Positions 18,902 to 30,078 of a stretch of 64,000 nt of DNA are shown here, piece after piece. This DNA comes from Arcicella aurantiaca (GTDB lineage: Bacteria > Bacteroidota > Bacteroidia > Cytophagales > Spirosomataceae). The stretch is from assembly GCF_003148625.1 (NCBI RefSeq), contig NZ_QGGO01000016.1, positions 1 to 64,000 on the forward strand. The letters run 5' to 3'. The notes beneath the pieces were generated by a model, which worked only from the letters and a program-made list of their open reading frames with translations, was not told where the DNA came from and made no database searches. Both the position numbers and the translations under genes were made by a program. Numbering within the stretch: the first letter of the stretch is position 1; each line of letters starts with the position of its first letter.

Positions 18902-19951
18902 TTACAAACAGCCTTCTCCGATAATAGTAATCTCTTGACCGTCAATTTGATACGTTGCATTAATTGAACTGCAAAGAATATCTAAAATCACGGGTAAACG
19001 TTGGTTGTTAAAATTGGCAAAGAGCGTACATTTCCGAATAGAAGCATTGGGTGTTCTAATGGTTACGCCATATTCTTGCTCTAATTTTGTTAATACTTTC
19101 CCAATTGGCACTTCATCAAAACCAATACTGATGGGTTCCCACAATTGGCGATGAGCTGAATGTTCTAAACTCAAATCATGCGTTTCTAAAGTGTTTTCTT
19201 GTTTTCTGATGATAACTTCTTGTTGTGGTGTAATAATTACCTGATTGAAGCGGTCGCTATGTTCAGGGTCTTGATATTTTACTTTTACCTTACCTGTTAC
19301 TACCGAAACCTCATATTTATCATCTTTTTCAGAAGCTACCACATTAAAACTTGTTCCTAAAACCACCACATTTAAGCCTCTGTTTTTTACATGAAATGGT
19401 TGTTCTTTATTGGGTTTTACATCAAAAAAAGCTTCTCCTTCCAAAAAAATATCACGTGTTGGGGCATTTGCCAAAATCTTGTAAGATATTGTTGTTGATG
19501 GGTTTAACCATACTTTTGAGCCATCTGGTAAGTTCAGTTCATAAATGGCTTTTGAAGTATTGGAGAATGTATGCCAAAGTGGTAAATCTGCCTTTGCAAC
19601 CTCTCGGAGCGTAGTAAATTGTTTTTGTACCGCATCTCCATTATTTTTCCCAACAAATAGCCAACCCACAACAAGTATGATACTGGCTGCCAGCCCAATC
19701 AACGACCAAGTGTTAAATAATTTTCGGCTTAATCCTGTTGGTTCTTCTTCTATTTCTTCAGCAAAGGCAGTGCTTTGTTGAAGTTTGCCCCAAATCTTAT
19801 CCTCAACTTCCAAAATATTATCTTCACCGAGGTCTTCTGTGTCATCAAAAGCATTATACCATGCTAATAATTTTCTTAATTCCTCGGGAGTGTATTTATC
19901 TTTTAGCGAGTTTAAAATCTCATCGTCACCCTTTAAATCATTGAGGTTCAT
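18902..19951 (-). CDS. FecR family anti-sigma/sigma-regulator
   Basis: Inner-membrane protein of 349 aa relaying the receptor signal to the ECF sigma factor. The cytoplasmic N-terminal region has about 90 residues. One membrane helix follows (SLIGLAASIILVVGWLFVG). The periplasmic FecR domain carries LPDGSKVWLNPSTTISY and DIFLEGEAFFDVKP...VVVLGTSFNV. The C-terminal DUF4974-like domain (GFDEVPIGKVLTKLEQEYGV) resembles the STN fold and probably docks with the STN domain of the receptor at 15094. It is encoded about 100 nt downstream of the sigma gene, which implies co-transcription. Confidence 0.93.
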   Translation of the reverse strand: MNLNDLKGDDEILNSLKDKYTPEELRKLLAWYNAFDDTEDLGEDNILEVEDKIWGKLQQSTAFAEEIEEEPTGLSRKLFNTWSLIGLAASIILVVGWLFVGKNNGDAVQKQFTTLREVAKADLPLWHTFSNTSKAIYELNLPDGSKVWLNPSTTISYKILANAPTRDIFLEGEAFFDVKPNKEQPFHVKNRGLNVVVLGTSFNVVASEKDDKYEVSVVTGKVKVKYQDPEHSDRFNQVIITPQQEVIIRKQENTLETHDLSLEHSAHRQLWEPISIGFDEVPIGKVLTKLEQEYGVTIRTPNASIRKCTLFANFNNQRLPVILDILCSSINATYQIDGQEITIIGEGCL

Positions 19952-20049
19952 ATATATTAATATTTTTTATATGGAAAATACCATTTACCCCACATAAACA
20001 AGGTCGGTTGGGCAAAGGGTTTCCACTACTTGAATGCGAAAAATTTTAA

Positions 20050-20643
20050 TTATTTTTCAAAAAGGAAGAAAAAAATGGGAAATAAAGCGTTCGGATTGAT
20101 AAATTCTGCCATGCGTGTTTTGAGTAAACGCAAGGCTTTGGCAATATGATTTTCAACGGTATTTTCAGAAATACCCAATTTTGCCGCTATTTCTTTTTGA
20201 GAAAGTCCGCTTCTACTTAATAAAAATGCTTCACGACATTTATCAGGAAGAAAAACTAAATTTTCTTCATACAACTTCATGGCATCAGAATATAAGATGT
20301 TTTCTTCGGTAGTATTTGAAATTTGAGGAGTAAATGATTGATAATCAGCAAATTTTTGCTTTACTGTTTGATGGTCTAATTCATCCAAAACTCGATATTT
20401 TACACTTCTCATTAAGTAATTTTGGAGTGTATCAATCTGAATTTTTTGGCGACTCACCCATAAGTTCAAGAATAAATCATGCACAATATCTTCGGTGTGT
20501 TGTACATTATTGATACGTCGTTTGGCGAGTGAATGTAATTTTTGAAAGTAACGACGATAAATTTCTTCAAAAGCTGCTTCGTTGTCTTCCCTTAAGAGAA
20601 CAAGCAACTCGTAGTCGGTAGATGCTTTGAATGGTCTATACAT
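20050..20643 (-). CDS. RNA polymerase ECF sigma factor (sigma-70 family)
   Basis: Small sigma factor of 197 aa. Region 2 spans about residues 15-85 (EAAFEEIYRRYFQKLHSLAKRR, EDIVHDLFLNLW). Region 4 spans about residues 130-180, with the helix-turn-helix LSQKEIAAKLGISENTVENHIAKALRLLK. The C-terminus ends in an unusual hydrophobic run (LFPIFFFLFEK). It should direct transcription of the SusCD genes starting at 18708 when the receptor senses substrate. It is the first gene of the sigma-fecR-susC-susD order and its promoter must lie in the 388-nt gap that follows. Confidence 0.92.
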   Translation of the reverse strand: MYRPFKASTDYELLVLLREDNEAAFEEIYRRYFQKLHSLAKRRINNVQHTEDIVHDLFLNLWVSRQKIQIDTLQNYLMRSVKYRVLDELDHQTVKQKFADYQSFTPQISNTTEENILYSDAMKLYEENLVFLPDKCREAFLLSRSGLSQKEIAAKLGISENTVENHIAKALRLLKTRMAEFINPNALFPIFFFLFEK

Positions 20644-21031
20644 GAGAAATATTTAAAGAAGAGCAAAAGTTTATTTTCTACATGGCATAAACCACAATTA
20701 AGTAATATTCTACTCATAAAATCACTACGTCTCTAAGCAAGGTTATTATATTTTTAAAATTTTTGTGATGGACGAAAGTGATTTTATAGAGTACGACATA
20801 ACGTATCAGAATATATTTTGGAATAATGTTGTTTAGATTTGATAGCTTTCAAAAATTTGTCAAATTTAATTCCAATACGTCATGTCATTGTCTATAAATT
20901 GATTGAAATTATCAAAACTCAGACTGATTTAGCTAACATTTTGAGATTATTATAAAATTAACTTTGTTCAATAAAATATTATAATTATTCAATCTATTTT
21001 TGAAATAAATTTAGAAAACATTATTTCTGAT
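20644..21031. other. Divergent intergenic region (sigma factor / AraC)
   Basis: Spacer of 388 nt between divergently transcribed genes, holding both promoters. It is strongly AT-rich near the AraC start. I see no convincing small gene or hairpin, and no placed promoter that I would defend. Confidence 0.5.
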
Positions 21032-21958
21032 ATGAAAAAAGAGGAAATATTATCAATAGAAGTTCAAGAACTCATTAAAACGGAGCTAAAGGCTATTGAG
21101 GGTTCATCTTTATTGAAAATTACATCGTTTGCTCATAACTACTTTCATATCAATAGATTAGAAGATTTTTTCAAATTGATAGAGTCCCCTTTGCCGACTG
21201 ATTTTTTACCAAGAAGAATGAATGTTTACTATTTTATTTTTCTGACCAAAGGAAACACAACGAGAAGTATTGGTTTAGAAACGTATGAATTTGGTGAAAA
21301 CACTTTCTTTTTTGTGCCAGCTCATGAAATTACCACTCATAAATTTGTGAGAAATGACGTACAAGGATATTATTGTCATTTTGATATTCAGTTGTTAGCT
21401 AAACATACTATTCCCAAAAAAATATACAGTGATTTTCCCTTTTTGGAATACAATAGTTTCCCATTATTAGAAATAAATCCAGAAGCTAAAAGTCATATTG
21501 TCAGCTTATTAGAAAGACTTTTGTTTGAATACCAGAAAGGTGTTAATGGTAGAATTGAGATTTTTGAGACTTATCTACTTTCTCTTTTTACAGAACTGCA
21601 ACCATTTGTAAAACGCTTGTCGCATAATAGTATAAATGCCGCTTTAGAAATTACGAAAGAGTTTAAAAAAGCATTATCCAAAAATATTACGCATAAAAAT
21701 AAGGTGTCAGATTATGCCGAATTACTAAACATTTCGCCAAACCATCTTAATAAATGTGTAAAATCAGCCACTGGAAAATCAGCTAACGACTTAGTCAATG
21801 AAATGCTACTACTTGAAGCCAAAGTTATGCTGAAACAAACCAATCTTTCGATAAAAGAAATTGCTTATAATGTGGGTAAAAGCGAAGTAAGTGTTTTTTC
21901 GAGATTCTTCAAAACTCAAACAGGAATTAGTCCGACCGATTATAGACTTCTTCAATAA
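21032..21958 (+). CDS. AraC family transcriptional regulator
   Basis: DNA-binding regulator of 308 aa. The N-terminal ligand-sensing part (about residues 30-150) is cupin-like, with YFIFLTKGNTTRS and FFVPAHEITTHKF. The C-terminal two-HTH AraC domain at about 215-305 includes KVSDYAELLNISPNHLNKCVKSATGKS and the signature SIKEIAYNVGKSEVSVFSRFFKTQTGISPTDYR (in two parts). It is transcribed away from the sigma factor and toward the thiamine operon, but about 500 nt and a riboswitch separate it from thiS. Its targets could be the pectin locus; nothing in the sequence fixes this. Confidence 0.88.
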   Translation: MKKEEILSIEVQELIKTELKAIEGSSLLKITSFAHNYFHINRLEDFFKLIESPLPTDFLPRRMNVYYFIFLTKGNTTRSIGLETYEFGENTFFFVPAHEITTHKFVRNDVQGYYCHFDIQLLAKHTIPKKIYSDFPFLEYNSFPLLEINPEAKSHIVSLLERLLFEYQKGVNGRIEIFETYLLSLFTELQPFVKRLSHNSINAALEITKEFKKALSKNITHKNKVSDYAELLNISPNHLNKCVKSATGKSANDLVNEMLLLEAKVMLKQTNLSIKEIAYNVGKSEVSVFSRFFKTQTGISPTDYRLLQ

Positions 21959-22105
21959 TTTTTCATTTTAGTAAAAAAAACTAAACATAAGTGGTTGATT
22001 TTCAATTATTTATGATTGTATTTTTTCTGCTTTAGCTTATTTCTTGAAATATTTTTTACAAATAATTAGCATCAAATTATAAAATTATCATTTACATTTG
22101 TCCAA

Positions 22106-22186
22106 ACTTTAGGGGTGCCTTTAATATTACGGGCTGAGATTATACCCTCAAAACCTGAACAGCGTAGTTGCTGCGTAGGAAAAAGT
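22106..22186 (+). promoter_or_regulatory. TPP riboswitch (THI element)
   Basis: Thiamine-pyrophosphate-binding leader RNA. The diagnostic pieces are present in order: GGGGTGCC (22112-22119), CTGAGA (22134-22139) followed by TATACCC, ACCTGA (22153-22158), an AGCGTAGTTGCTGCGTAGGA arm, and closing pairs ACTTT (22106-22110) with AAAGT (22182-22186). It precedes thiS by about 270 nt, so it controls the whole thi operon. That intervening leader should contain the expression platform; I could not identify a clear terminator in it. Confidence 0.95.
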
Positions 22187-22455
22187 AAGGCAGACATTTC
22201 GTAGCGATTCGGTGTATTCCGTTTTCAAAATTTCACTGCTTTTCTTGGTTAAATTACATGATAGACAATCAAACAAAGTGAATTTGTTGGCTTGTTTCGT
22301 CGGAATTTTAAAACTGTTTTTGTTCTAAAAGCATTGGCTTTTTAGTGACAATTCAGTGTAATTTCTTGGCTTGTTAATTTTACCAATTTTCACTTTTCCT
22401 CTCAATAGGTCTTACCCAAAAGTTCATTTGTACAAATTTTTAAACAATTGAACGC

Positions 22456-22659
22456 ATGACAATTTTTATTAACGACCAACCCACCGATTTTGACCCTCCC
22501 CCAACAATCGTAGATATTTTCGAGAAACTGCAAATTTCTGATTTACAAGGAATTGCCTTAGCCATTAATGACGAAGTCGTTAAGAAAGCTGATTGGCAAC
22601 AAATCACGCTAAATCAAAATGACCGCTTGATGCTCATTCGAGCTACGCAAGGCGGGTAA
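22456..22659 (+). CDS. thiS: Sulfur carrier protein ThiS
   Basis: Ubiquitin-like sulfur carrier of 67 aa for thiazole synthesis. It begins MTIFINDQPTDF and ends in the required Gly-Gly (IRATQGG), which is adenylated by ThiF and thiocarboxylated before ThiG uses the sulfur. Length and the central LQGIALAINDEVV strand are typical. First gene of the thi operon after the TPP riboswitch; the following 91 nt before thiC consist mostly of palindromes. Confidence 0.95.
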   Translation: MTIFINDQPTDFDPPPTIVDIFEKLQISDLQGIALAINDEVVKKADWQQITLNQNDRLMLIRATQGG

Positions 22660-22660
22660 C

Positions 22661-24607
<1,947 letters not shown>

Positions 24608-24613
24608 CATAAC

Positions 24614-25201
24614 ATGAAAAAAGTAATCATCTCAAACCCAACTGATTTTGAGGGTGAAATAGACATAATTGAGCAGTTATTAAGCGATAAAACTTTGATT
24701 TTTCACCTTAGAAAACCCGAGAAGTCAAAAGACGAATTAACTGAATTTTTACAGAAAATTTCACCTAAGTTTTATCGACAAATTGTGGTGCATTCTCATC
24801 ATGATTTATTGAAAAAATATAACCTGAAAGGTGTCCATTTTACTGAAAAAATGAGAGAACAATTGCCTAATGACGACCTCATTTCAATGGCGAAAACGTT
24901 ACGAAAAAGAGGATTGACGGTAAGTTTTTCTTTACATAGTTTAGAAGCCATTGAGCAATTGCCTTGCAAAGCAGATTATGTATTTCTGAGTCCGATTTTT
25001 CAAAGTATTTCAAAACCTGATTATCCGTCTGCGTTTTCGATAGAAATCTTGAAGCAGTTTTTTAAAAATCGAATAAGCAATGTGCCTGTTTTAGCTTTGG
25101 GAGGAGTCAATAATGAGAATATTGAAATTGTACAAACGATTGGTTTTCAAGGATATGCGTTAATGGGTTCAGTTTGGAAAATAGGACAGATTTCTAATTA
25201 A
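24614..25201 (+). CDS. ThiE/TenI-like thiamine phosphate synthase paralogue
   Basis: TIM-barrel protein of 195 aa related to thiamine phosphate synthase/TenI. Visible motifs are VVHSHHDLLKKYNLKGVHFTE, split around the HSHHDL strand, then DYVFLSPIFQSISKP and PVLALGGVNNENIE with a phosphate-binding GSVW end. It is shorter than ThiE at 25986 and lacks that protein's INDNAQIA substrate segment, so it may be a TenI-like isomerase or a divergent synthase rather than a redundant copy. The start lies 6 nt after the thiC stop and 16 nt separate it from thiD, so it is firmly inside the operon. Confidence 0.8.
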   Translation: MKKVIISNPTDFEGEIDIIEQLLSDKTLIFHLRKPEKSKDELTEFLQKISPKFYRQIVVHSHHDLLKKYNLKGVHFTEKMREQLPNDDLISMAKTLRKRGLTVSFSLHSLEAIEQLPCKADYVFLSPIFQSISKPDYPSAFSIEILKQFFKNRISNVPVLALGGVNNENIEIVQTIGFQGYALMGSVWKIGQISN

Positions 25202-25217
25202 TTCAATCTTAATAACC

Positions 25218-25967
25218 ATGAATAAAAGACCATTTGCCCTTACAATTGCAGGTTTTGACCCATCGGGCGGGGCAGGACTTTTGGCTGATATTAAAACTTT
25301 TGAAGCCAATCAAATTTACGGTTTGGGCGTTTGTACAGCTTTGACAGTTCAGCATGAAAATCGTTTTGATTCTGTGCAATGGATTGAAAGTGAATTGATT
25401 ATTGAACAAGCAAGATTGCTTTTTGAAAAATACGATATTCAATATGTAAAAATTGGATTGATAAAAAGTCTTGAAGATTTATCAAAAATTATCAACGCAT
25501 TGTTGTCTTGGAATCCAGATTTAAAAATTATTTGGGACCCGATTTTAAAAGCAAGTGCAGGTTTTAATTTTCACGATGAAATCAATGCAAATCTTTTAAA
25601 AACAATCTTAAAACAGATTTACGTACTAACGCCCAATTTGCCCGAAGCGAATTTATTGGTAAATGACTCAATAAATACAGAAGAAAAAGCTCAAATTTTA
25701 GCCGAAAACTGTGCCGTTTTTCTAAAAGGTGGTCATGGTGATTTGGACGAAAGTAAAGACGTATTATTCTACAAAAATCAACGGTTTGAGTATTTAGCAA
25801 AACGCATTGAACATGGTGAAAAACACGGTTCTGGTTGTGTACTTTCATCAGCAATTACCGCCAATTTAGCCAAGGGTTTGCCTTTAGAAAAAGCCTGCGA
25901 GGAAGCAAAAAAGTACATTACGGCATTTTTAGGTAGCAATAATAGTTTGTTAGGCTATCATTTATAA
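25218..25967 (+). CDS. thiD: Hydroxymethylpyrimidine/phosphomethylpyrimidine kinase ThiD
   Basis: Ribokinase-fold kinase of 249 aa that phosphorylates HMP and HMP-P to HMP-PP for coupling with the thiazole. The N-terminal AGFDPSGGAGLLADIKTFEAN segment is characteristic (in two overlapping parts), and the C-terminal anion hole GEKHGSGCVLSSAI holds the catalytic region. PNLPEANLL is the conserved central loop. It is about 255 aa in most bacteria, so this is full length. It lies between the two ThiE-like genes. Confidence 0.95.
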   Translation: MNKRPFALTIAGFDPSGGAGLLADIKTFEANQIYGLGVCTALTVQHENRFDSVQWIESELIIEQARLLFEKYDIQYVKIGLIKSLEDLSKIINALLSWNPDLKIIWDPILKASAGFNFHDEINANLLKTILKQIYVLTPNLPEANLLVNDSINTEEKAQILAENCAVFLKGGHGDLDESKDVLFYKNQRFEYLAKRIEHGEKHGSGCVLSSAITANLAKGLPLEKACEEAKKYITAFLGSNNSLLGYHL

Positions 25968-25985
25968 AAACACGATAACAATATC

Positions 25986-26612
25986 ATGAAAATATCAAAA
26001 TTACATTATATCACTCAAGATTTACCTCATATTTCGCATTGGGAACAGGCTCGTTTAGCTTGTGAAGGTGGAGCAGATTGGGTACAATTACGAGTAAAAA
26101 ATCAGTCGTTCCCCGATTGGAAAGAAACGGCTTTGCGTACCCAAGAAGTTTGTAAAAGCTTTGGCTCGACTTTAATTATCAACGACAATGCTCAAATAGC
26201 TTTTGAAATTGAAGCTGATGGCGTGCATTTGGGTAAAACTGATGGCTCACCGATTGAAGCAAGAGCAATGTTAGGCGAAAAATTTATCATTGGAGGTACT
26301 GCAAACACCTTTGAGGACATTCAGTTTTTGCATGAAGCAAAGGTGAATTATATCGGTTTAGGACCTTTTCGTTTTACAAAAACTAAGAAAAATTTGAGTC
26401 CAATTTTAGGTTTAGAAGGCTATCAATCTATTTTAGAACAGTGTGAAATAGCAAATTTATCATTGCCAATTATTGGTATTGGAGGCATAATTTTAGACGA
26501 TGTCGCAACGCTAAAAGCCACTAATTTGCACGGAATCGCCATTTCTTCTTTAATCAATTTAGCAGAAAATCCTGTCTCTGTTACGCAAGATTTGATAGGT
26601 GCTTTAAAGTAG
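25986..26612 (+). CDS. thiE: Thiamine phosphate synthase ThiE
   Basis: Couples HMP-PP and thiazole phosphate to thiamine phosphate. It is 208 aa with canonical motifs: WVQLRVKNQ (diphosphate-binding), LIINDNAQIAFEIEADGVHLGK, YIGLGPFRFTKTKK and IIGIGGIILDDV. This is the better candidate for the housekeeping synthase of the two ThiE-like proteins in the operon. It follows thiD by 18 nt. The next gene, thiG, is separated by a palindrome-rich spacer. Confidence 0.95.
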   Translation: MKISKLHYITQDLPHISHWEQARLACEGGADWVQLRVKNQSFPDWKETALRTQEVCKSFGSTLIINDNAQIAFEIEADGVHLGKTDGSPIEARAMLGEKFIIGGTANTFEDIQFLHEAKVNYIGLGPFRFTKTKKNLSPILGLEGYQSILEQCEIANLSLPIIGIGGIILDDVATLKATNLHGIAISSLINLAENPVSVTQDLIGALK

Positions 26613-26613
26613 G

Positions 26614-26701
26614 ACTGGTTTTCAACCTGTCAGCCAACAAATTAAAAACAGGTAGAAAACCTGTTGTACTCAAAAAGACTTTTGACAGGTAGGAAACCTG
26701 T
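26614..26701. repeat. Palindrome array before thiG
   Basis: A degenerate copy at 26614-26630 and two copies at 26648-26664 and 26685-26701 of the ACAGGT/ACCTGT palindrome. The last ends exactly 10 nt before the thiG ATG at 26712. Confidence 0.85.
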
Positions 26702-26711
26702 TGTACTGAAA

Positions 26712-27473
26712 ATGAAAATAGCCAACAAAGAATTTACATCCCGACTTTTTACAGGCACGGGGAAATTCAGTTCCAATGCGTTAATGGAAGAAAGTCTGTT
26801 AGCTTCTGGTTCGGAATTAGTAACAATTGCCTTGAAAAGGGTAGATTTACAAAATCCTGCTGATGATATTTTAGCTCATTTAAACCATTCACATATCAAT
26901 TGGTTGCCTAATACTTCGGGTGTGAGAAATGCCAAAGAGGCAGTTTTTGCGGCACAATTGGCTCGTGAAGCGATGCAAACTAATTGGGTAAAATTAGAAA
27001 TTCACCCCGACCCAAAATATCTTTTACCTGACCCCATCGAAACACTAAAAGCTGCCGAAGAATTGGCAAAATTGGGCTTTGTTGTCTTGCCTTATATTCA
27101 TGCTGACCCTGTTTTGTGTAAACGTTTAGAGGAAGTTGGTGTTGCGGCGGTAATGCCTTTGGGTTCGCCAATTGGGAGTAATAAAGGCTTAAAAACGATA
27201 GATTTTTTAGAGATAATCATTGAGCAAAGTAACATTCCTGTGATTGTAGATGCGGGAATTGGCTCGCCTTCTGATGCTGCAAAAGCCATGGAAATTGGGG
27301 CAGATGCCGTGTTGGTAAATACTGCAATTGCTGTATCTCAAAATCCCGTAGCGATGGCAAAAGCCTTCAAAATGGCAGTTGAAGCGGGTAGAATGGCTTT
27401 TGAAGCCAAATTAGCACCTCTAAATAATCACGCTGTGGCGAGTAGTCCGTTGACGGCATTTTTAAATTTATAA
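26712..27473 (+). CDS. thiG: Thiazole synthase ThiG
   Basis: TIM-barrel enzyme assembling thiazole phosphate from DXP, dehydroglycine and the ThiS thiocarboxylate; 253 aa. ATG 26712 is chosen because the family starts with a short [18 protein letters not shown] strand. The in-frame ATG at 26664 would translate through palindromic repeat DNA (residues [14 protein letters not shown]). Diagnostic parts are the Lys in [10 protein letters not shown], which should form the Schiff base, [11 protein letters not shown], and [25 protein letters not shown] in its two halves. It is followed by thiH with a 2-nt gap. Confidence 0.96.
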   Translation: MKIANKEFTSRLFTGTGKFSSNALMEESLLASGSELVTIALKRVDLQNPADDILAHLNHSHINWLPNTSGVRNAKEAVFAAQLAREAMQTNWVKLEIHPDPKYLLPDPIETLKAAEELAKLGFVVLPYIHADPVLCKRLEEVGVAAVMPLGSPIGSNKGLKTIDFLEIIIEQSNIPVIVDAGIGSPSDAAKAMEIGADAVLVNTAIAVSQNPVAMAKAFKMAVEAGRMAFEAKLAPLNNHAVASSPLTAFLNL

Positions 27474-27475
27474 GA

Positions 27476-28585
27476 ATGAATTCTTTCCAAACGTTATTTC
27501 AGCAACATTCTTGGGACAGTGTCAAACAGAGTATTTTAGCAAAAACCGTTCAAGATGTTCAACACGCTTTGCAAACCTCCAAACCTACTTTAGAAGATTT
27601 CAAAGCCTTGATTTCTCCTGCTGCTATGCCTTTTTTGGAATTATTGGCACAAAAAAGCCAACAGATTACCCAAAAACGTTTTGGCAAAACGATTCAAATG
27701 TATGTGCCTTTGTATTTGTCTAATGAATGCCAAAATATTTGTACCTATTGTGGTTTTAGCTTCGACAATAAAATCAAGCGAAAAACGCTCAATGACCAAG
27801 AAATTATTGCTGAGGTAGAAGTTTTAAAATCAATGGGTTACGACCATGTTTTGCTGGTAACAGGTGAAGCAAATCAGACCGTTGGCGTGCCATATTTGAA
27901 GCGAGTTATTCAATTAATTCGTCCTTATTTCTCGCATATTTCAATGGAAGTTCAGCCTTTGGACGAAACGGATTATACCGAATTGATTGCCGAAGGTTTA
28001 AATACCGTGTTGGTTTATCAAGAAACGTATCACGAAGAAGATTATAAATTGCATCATCCGAAGGGGAAAAAATCTAATTTTCAATATCGTTTAGAAACGC
28101 CTGAACGTTTGGGAAAAGCGGAAATTCATAAAATGGGTTTAGGTGTTTTGATTGGTTTGGAGGATTGGCGAACCGACTGTTTTTTTACCGCTTTGCATCT
28201 CGATTATCTGGAAAAAAATTTTTGGAAAACAAAATATTCCATTTCGTTTCCTCGCCTGCGTCCGTTTTCGGGCGGACTCGAACCCAAAGTTGTGATGTCA
28301 GATGCTGAATTGGTACAATTAATTTGTGCTTATCGAATTTTTAATGAAGAAGTTGAGTTATCTATTTCAACGAGAGAGAACGAAGTTTTTAGAGATAACA
28401 TCATAAAATTAGGAATTACATCGATGAGTGCAGGCTCGAAAACGAATCCAGGAGGCTATAAAGTTGAGCCACAATCGTTAGAACAATTTGAAATTAGTGA
28501 CGAAAGAAGTCCGAATGAAATTGCCCAAATGATTCAAAATCAAGGATATGAAGTTGTTTGGAAAGATTGGGATATGGCTTTTTAA
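27476..28585 (+). CDS. thiH: 2-iminoacetate synthase ThiH
   Basis: Radical-SAM tyrosine lyase producing dehydroglycine for thiazole formation, 369 aa. The cluster motif CxxxCxxC is CQNICTYC at about residue 84. The C-terminal SAGSKTNPGGY segment and MSYGVNP-equivalent regions fit ThiH rather than the ThiO oxidase alternative. It is translationally close-coupled to thiG. The use of ThiH means the pathway consumes tyrosine and releases p-cresol. Confidence 0.95.
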   Translation: MNSFQTLFQQHSWDSVKQSILAKTVQDVQHALQTSKPTLEDFKALISPAAMPFLELLAQKSQQITQKRFGKTIQMYVPLYLSNECQNICTYCGFSFDNKIKRKTLNDQEIIAEVEVLKSMGYDHVLLVTGEANQTVGVPYLKRVIQLIRPYFSHISMEVQPLDETDYTELIAEGLNTVLVYQETYHEEDYKLHHPKGKKSNFQYRLETPERLGKAEIHKMGLGVLIGLEDWRTDCFFTALHLDYLEKNFWKTKYSISFPRLRPFSGGLEPKVVMSDAELVQLICAYRIFNEEVELSISTRENEVFRDNIIKLGITSMSAGSKTNPGGYKVEPQSLEQFEISDERSPNEIAQMIQNQGYEVVWKDWDMAF

Positions 28586-28592
28586 TAGTAAC

Positions 28593-28675
28593 ACAGGTTT
28601 TAACCTGTTTGTAACGTGGTATCAGTTTCTCAAAACTGACACCAGAGCATAATAATTGACAGGTTGGAAACCTGT
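28593..28675. repeat. Palindrome array before thiF
   Basis: ACAGGTTT/TAACCTGT at 28593-28608, a TCAGTTT/AAACTGA hairpin at 28622-28639, and an ACAGGTT/AACCTGT copy at 28659-28675. The last copy ends exactly 10 nt before the preferred thiF ATG at 28686. Confidence 0.85.
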
Positions 28676-28685
28676 CCTACTTGGA

Positions 28686-29744
28686 ATGAACACAAACCGT
28701 TATAATCGACAAATTATCTTACCCGAAATTGGCGTTGAAGGTCAGCAAAAACTATTAAATGCTCATGTTTTAGTGATTGGGGCAGGCGGTTTGGGTTGTC
28801 CTATTTTACAATATTTAGTAGCTGCGGGCGTAGGAAATATTGGCATTGTCGATGCCGATGTGGTATCAATTTCAAATTTGCAACGCCAAATTTTATACAC
28901 GGTTTCTGATGTTGGCAAGCAAAAAGTAGTCGTGGCAAAAGCTCATCTTTTAGCACAAAATCCAGAGGCAAACATTGATATTTATCCTGTAATGTTACAT
29001 TCTTCAAACGTACTGGATATATTCCAAAACTATGATTTTGTGATTGATGGCTCTGATAATTTTGCCACTCGTTATTTGGTAAATGATGCTTGTGTAATCT
29101 TGAAAAAAGCCTTTGTTTCGGGTTCTATTTTCAAATTTGAAGGACAAATTTCTGTTTTTAATTACCAAAATGGACCAACTTACCGCTGTCTTTATCCCGA
29201 ACCACCCACCGTAGGAAGTGTACCTAATTGTTCAGAAATTGGCGTAATTGGTACATTAGCAGGGATTATTGGCACGATGCAAGCCGCAGAAGCCATTAAA
29301 ATTATTACAGATGCTGGCGAAGTTTTGAGTGGTAAATTATTATTGTTTGATATGCTCACGATGCGTTCTCAAATTATTAAATTCAAAGCCATTGAAAGTA
29401 ATAAAGAAATCGAAGAATTAATTGATTATCAAGAGTTTTGTGGTGATTTTCCTGTTGAAACAATACAGAATATTGACTCAGAAACGCTACAAATGTGGAT
29501 AAATGAGCAACGAGATTTTCAATTGATTGATGTTAGAAACCCTCATGAATTTGAGCGAGATAATATTGGGGGTGAAAACATTCCTTTAGATGATTTATTA
29601 GAAAATATCGCTCAATTAGATTTACAAAAACTGATTATTTTTTGTTGCCAGACAGGATTACGAAGTGCAAAAGCTCTTGAATTATTAGCAAAAAATGATA
29701 TTAAAGGACATTTTTATCATTTAGCAGGAGGAATCGTTTTTTAA
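28686..29744 (+). CDS. thiF: ThiF/MoeB-type adenylyltransferase with C-terminal rhodanese domain
   Basis: E1-like enzyme that adenylates the ThiS C-terminus, 352 aa from ATG 28686. An ATG at 28656 would read through the palindrome. Residues about 5-245 are the ThiF/MoeB domain: RYNRQIILPEIGVEGQ, the ATP-binding GAGGLGCP, and the DGSDNFATRYLVNDAC loop. Residues about 265-350 are a rhodanese domain with active-site loop CCQTGLRSA and IDVRNPHEFERDNI, so it may also deliver the sulfur. The same family serves molybdopterin synthesis; context favours thiamine. Last gene of the operon. Confidence 0.93.
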   Translation: MNTNRYNRQIILPEIGVEGQQKLLNAHVLVIGAGGLGCPILQYLVAAGVGNIGIVDADVVSISNLQRQILYTVSDVGKQKVVVAKAHLLAQNPEANIDIYPVMLHSSNVLDIFQNYDFVIDGSDNFATRYLVNDACVILKKAFVSGSIFKFEGQISVFNYQNGPTYRCLYPEPPTVGSVPNCSEIGVIGTLAGIIGTMQAAEAIKIITDAGEVLSGKLLLFDMLTMRSQIIKFKAIESNKEIEELIDYQEFCGDFPVETIQNIDSETLQMWINEQRDFQLIDVRNPHEFERDNIGGENIPLDDLLENIAQLDLQKLIIFCCQTGLRSAKALELLAKNDIKGHFYHLAGGIVF

Positions 29745-30078
29745 TGTACTCTCTTCTATTCTACTCAAAATTCTTCATTTTACAATATTCCATGCAACTA
29801 TATATGCCTTTATGGTTGTCTAAACCCATTATTGAAACTCCTTTTTAAGAAGTATTTTATTGATTAAGCAATACACAAAATCATTACTGTGTATTTTAAA
29901 GAATAAATAGAACTCTCTGCTTTGTAACACAAAAACGAATATAGAGATTGTTTCATTCGTTTTTGTGCTTGACTTCATAAGCCTTATTGTGTATTTGATA
30001 TTTCATTTTTCTTAATTGAAAATACAGGAGGAGATTTCTCAACCTTATGCTACAATTAGTGTTTCTCTAAAAACTAAG
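29745..30078 (+). other. Intergenic region after the thi operon
   Basis: Spacer of 334 nt holding the operon terminator candidate at 29928-29967, a small AATACACA/TGTGTATT hairpin near 29870-29894, and the promoter of the next gene. No ORF of note was seen. Confidence 0.5.
29928..29967 (+). terminator. Hairpin, candidate terminator of the thi operon
   Basis: Perfect 13-bp stem CACAAAAACGAAT / ATTCGTTTTTGTG with a 14-nt loop, 184 nt after the thiF stop. The arm is A-rich and there is only a short T stretch after it, so termination strength is uncertain. Confidence 0.5.

Noticed and set aside
22187-22455. A leader peptide between the TPP riboswitch and thiS
   Set aside because: No frame with a convincing start and conserved features was seen; the region is best regarded as untranslated leader.
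26664-26711. Upstream ATG for thiG
   Set aside because: It would translate palindromic repeat DNA; the family starts at the KIANKEF strand.
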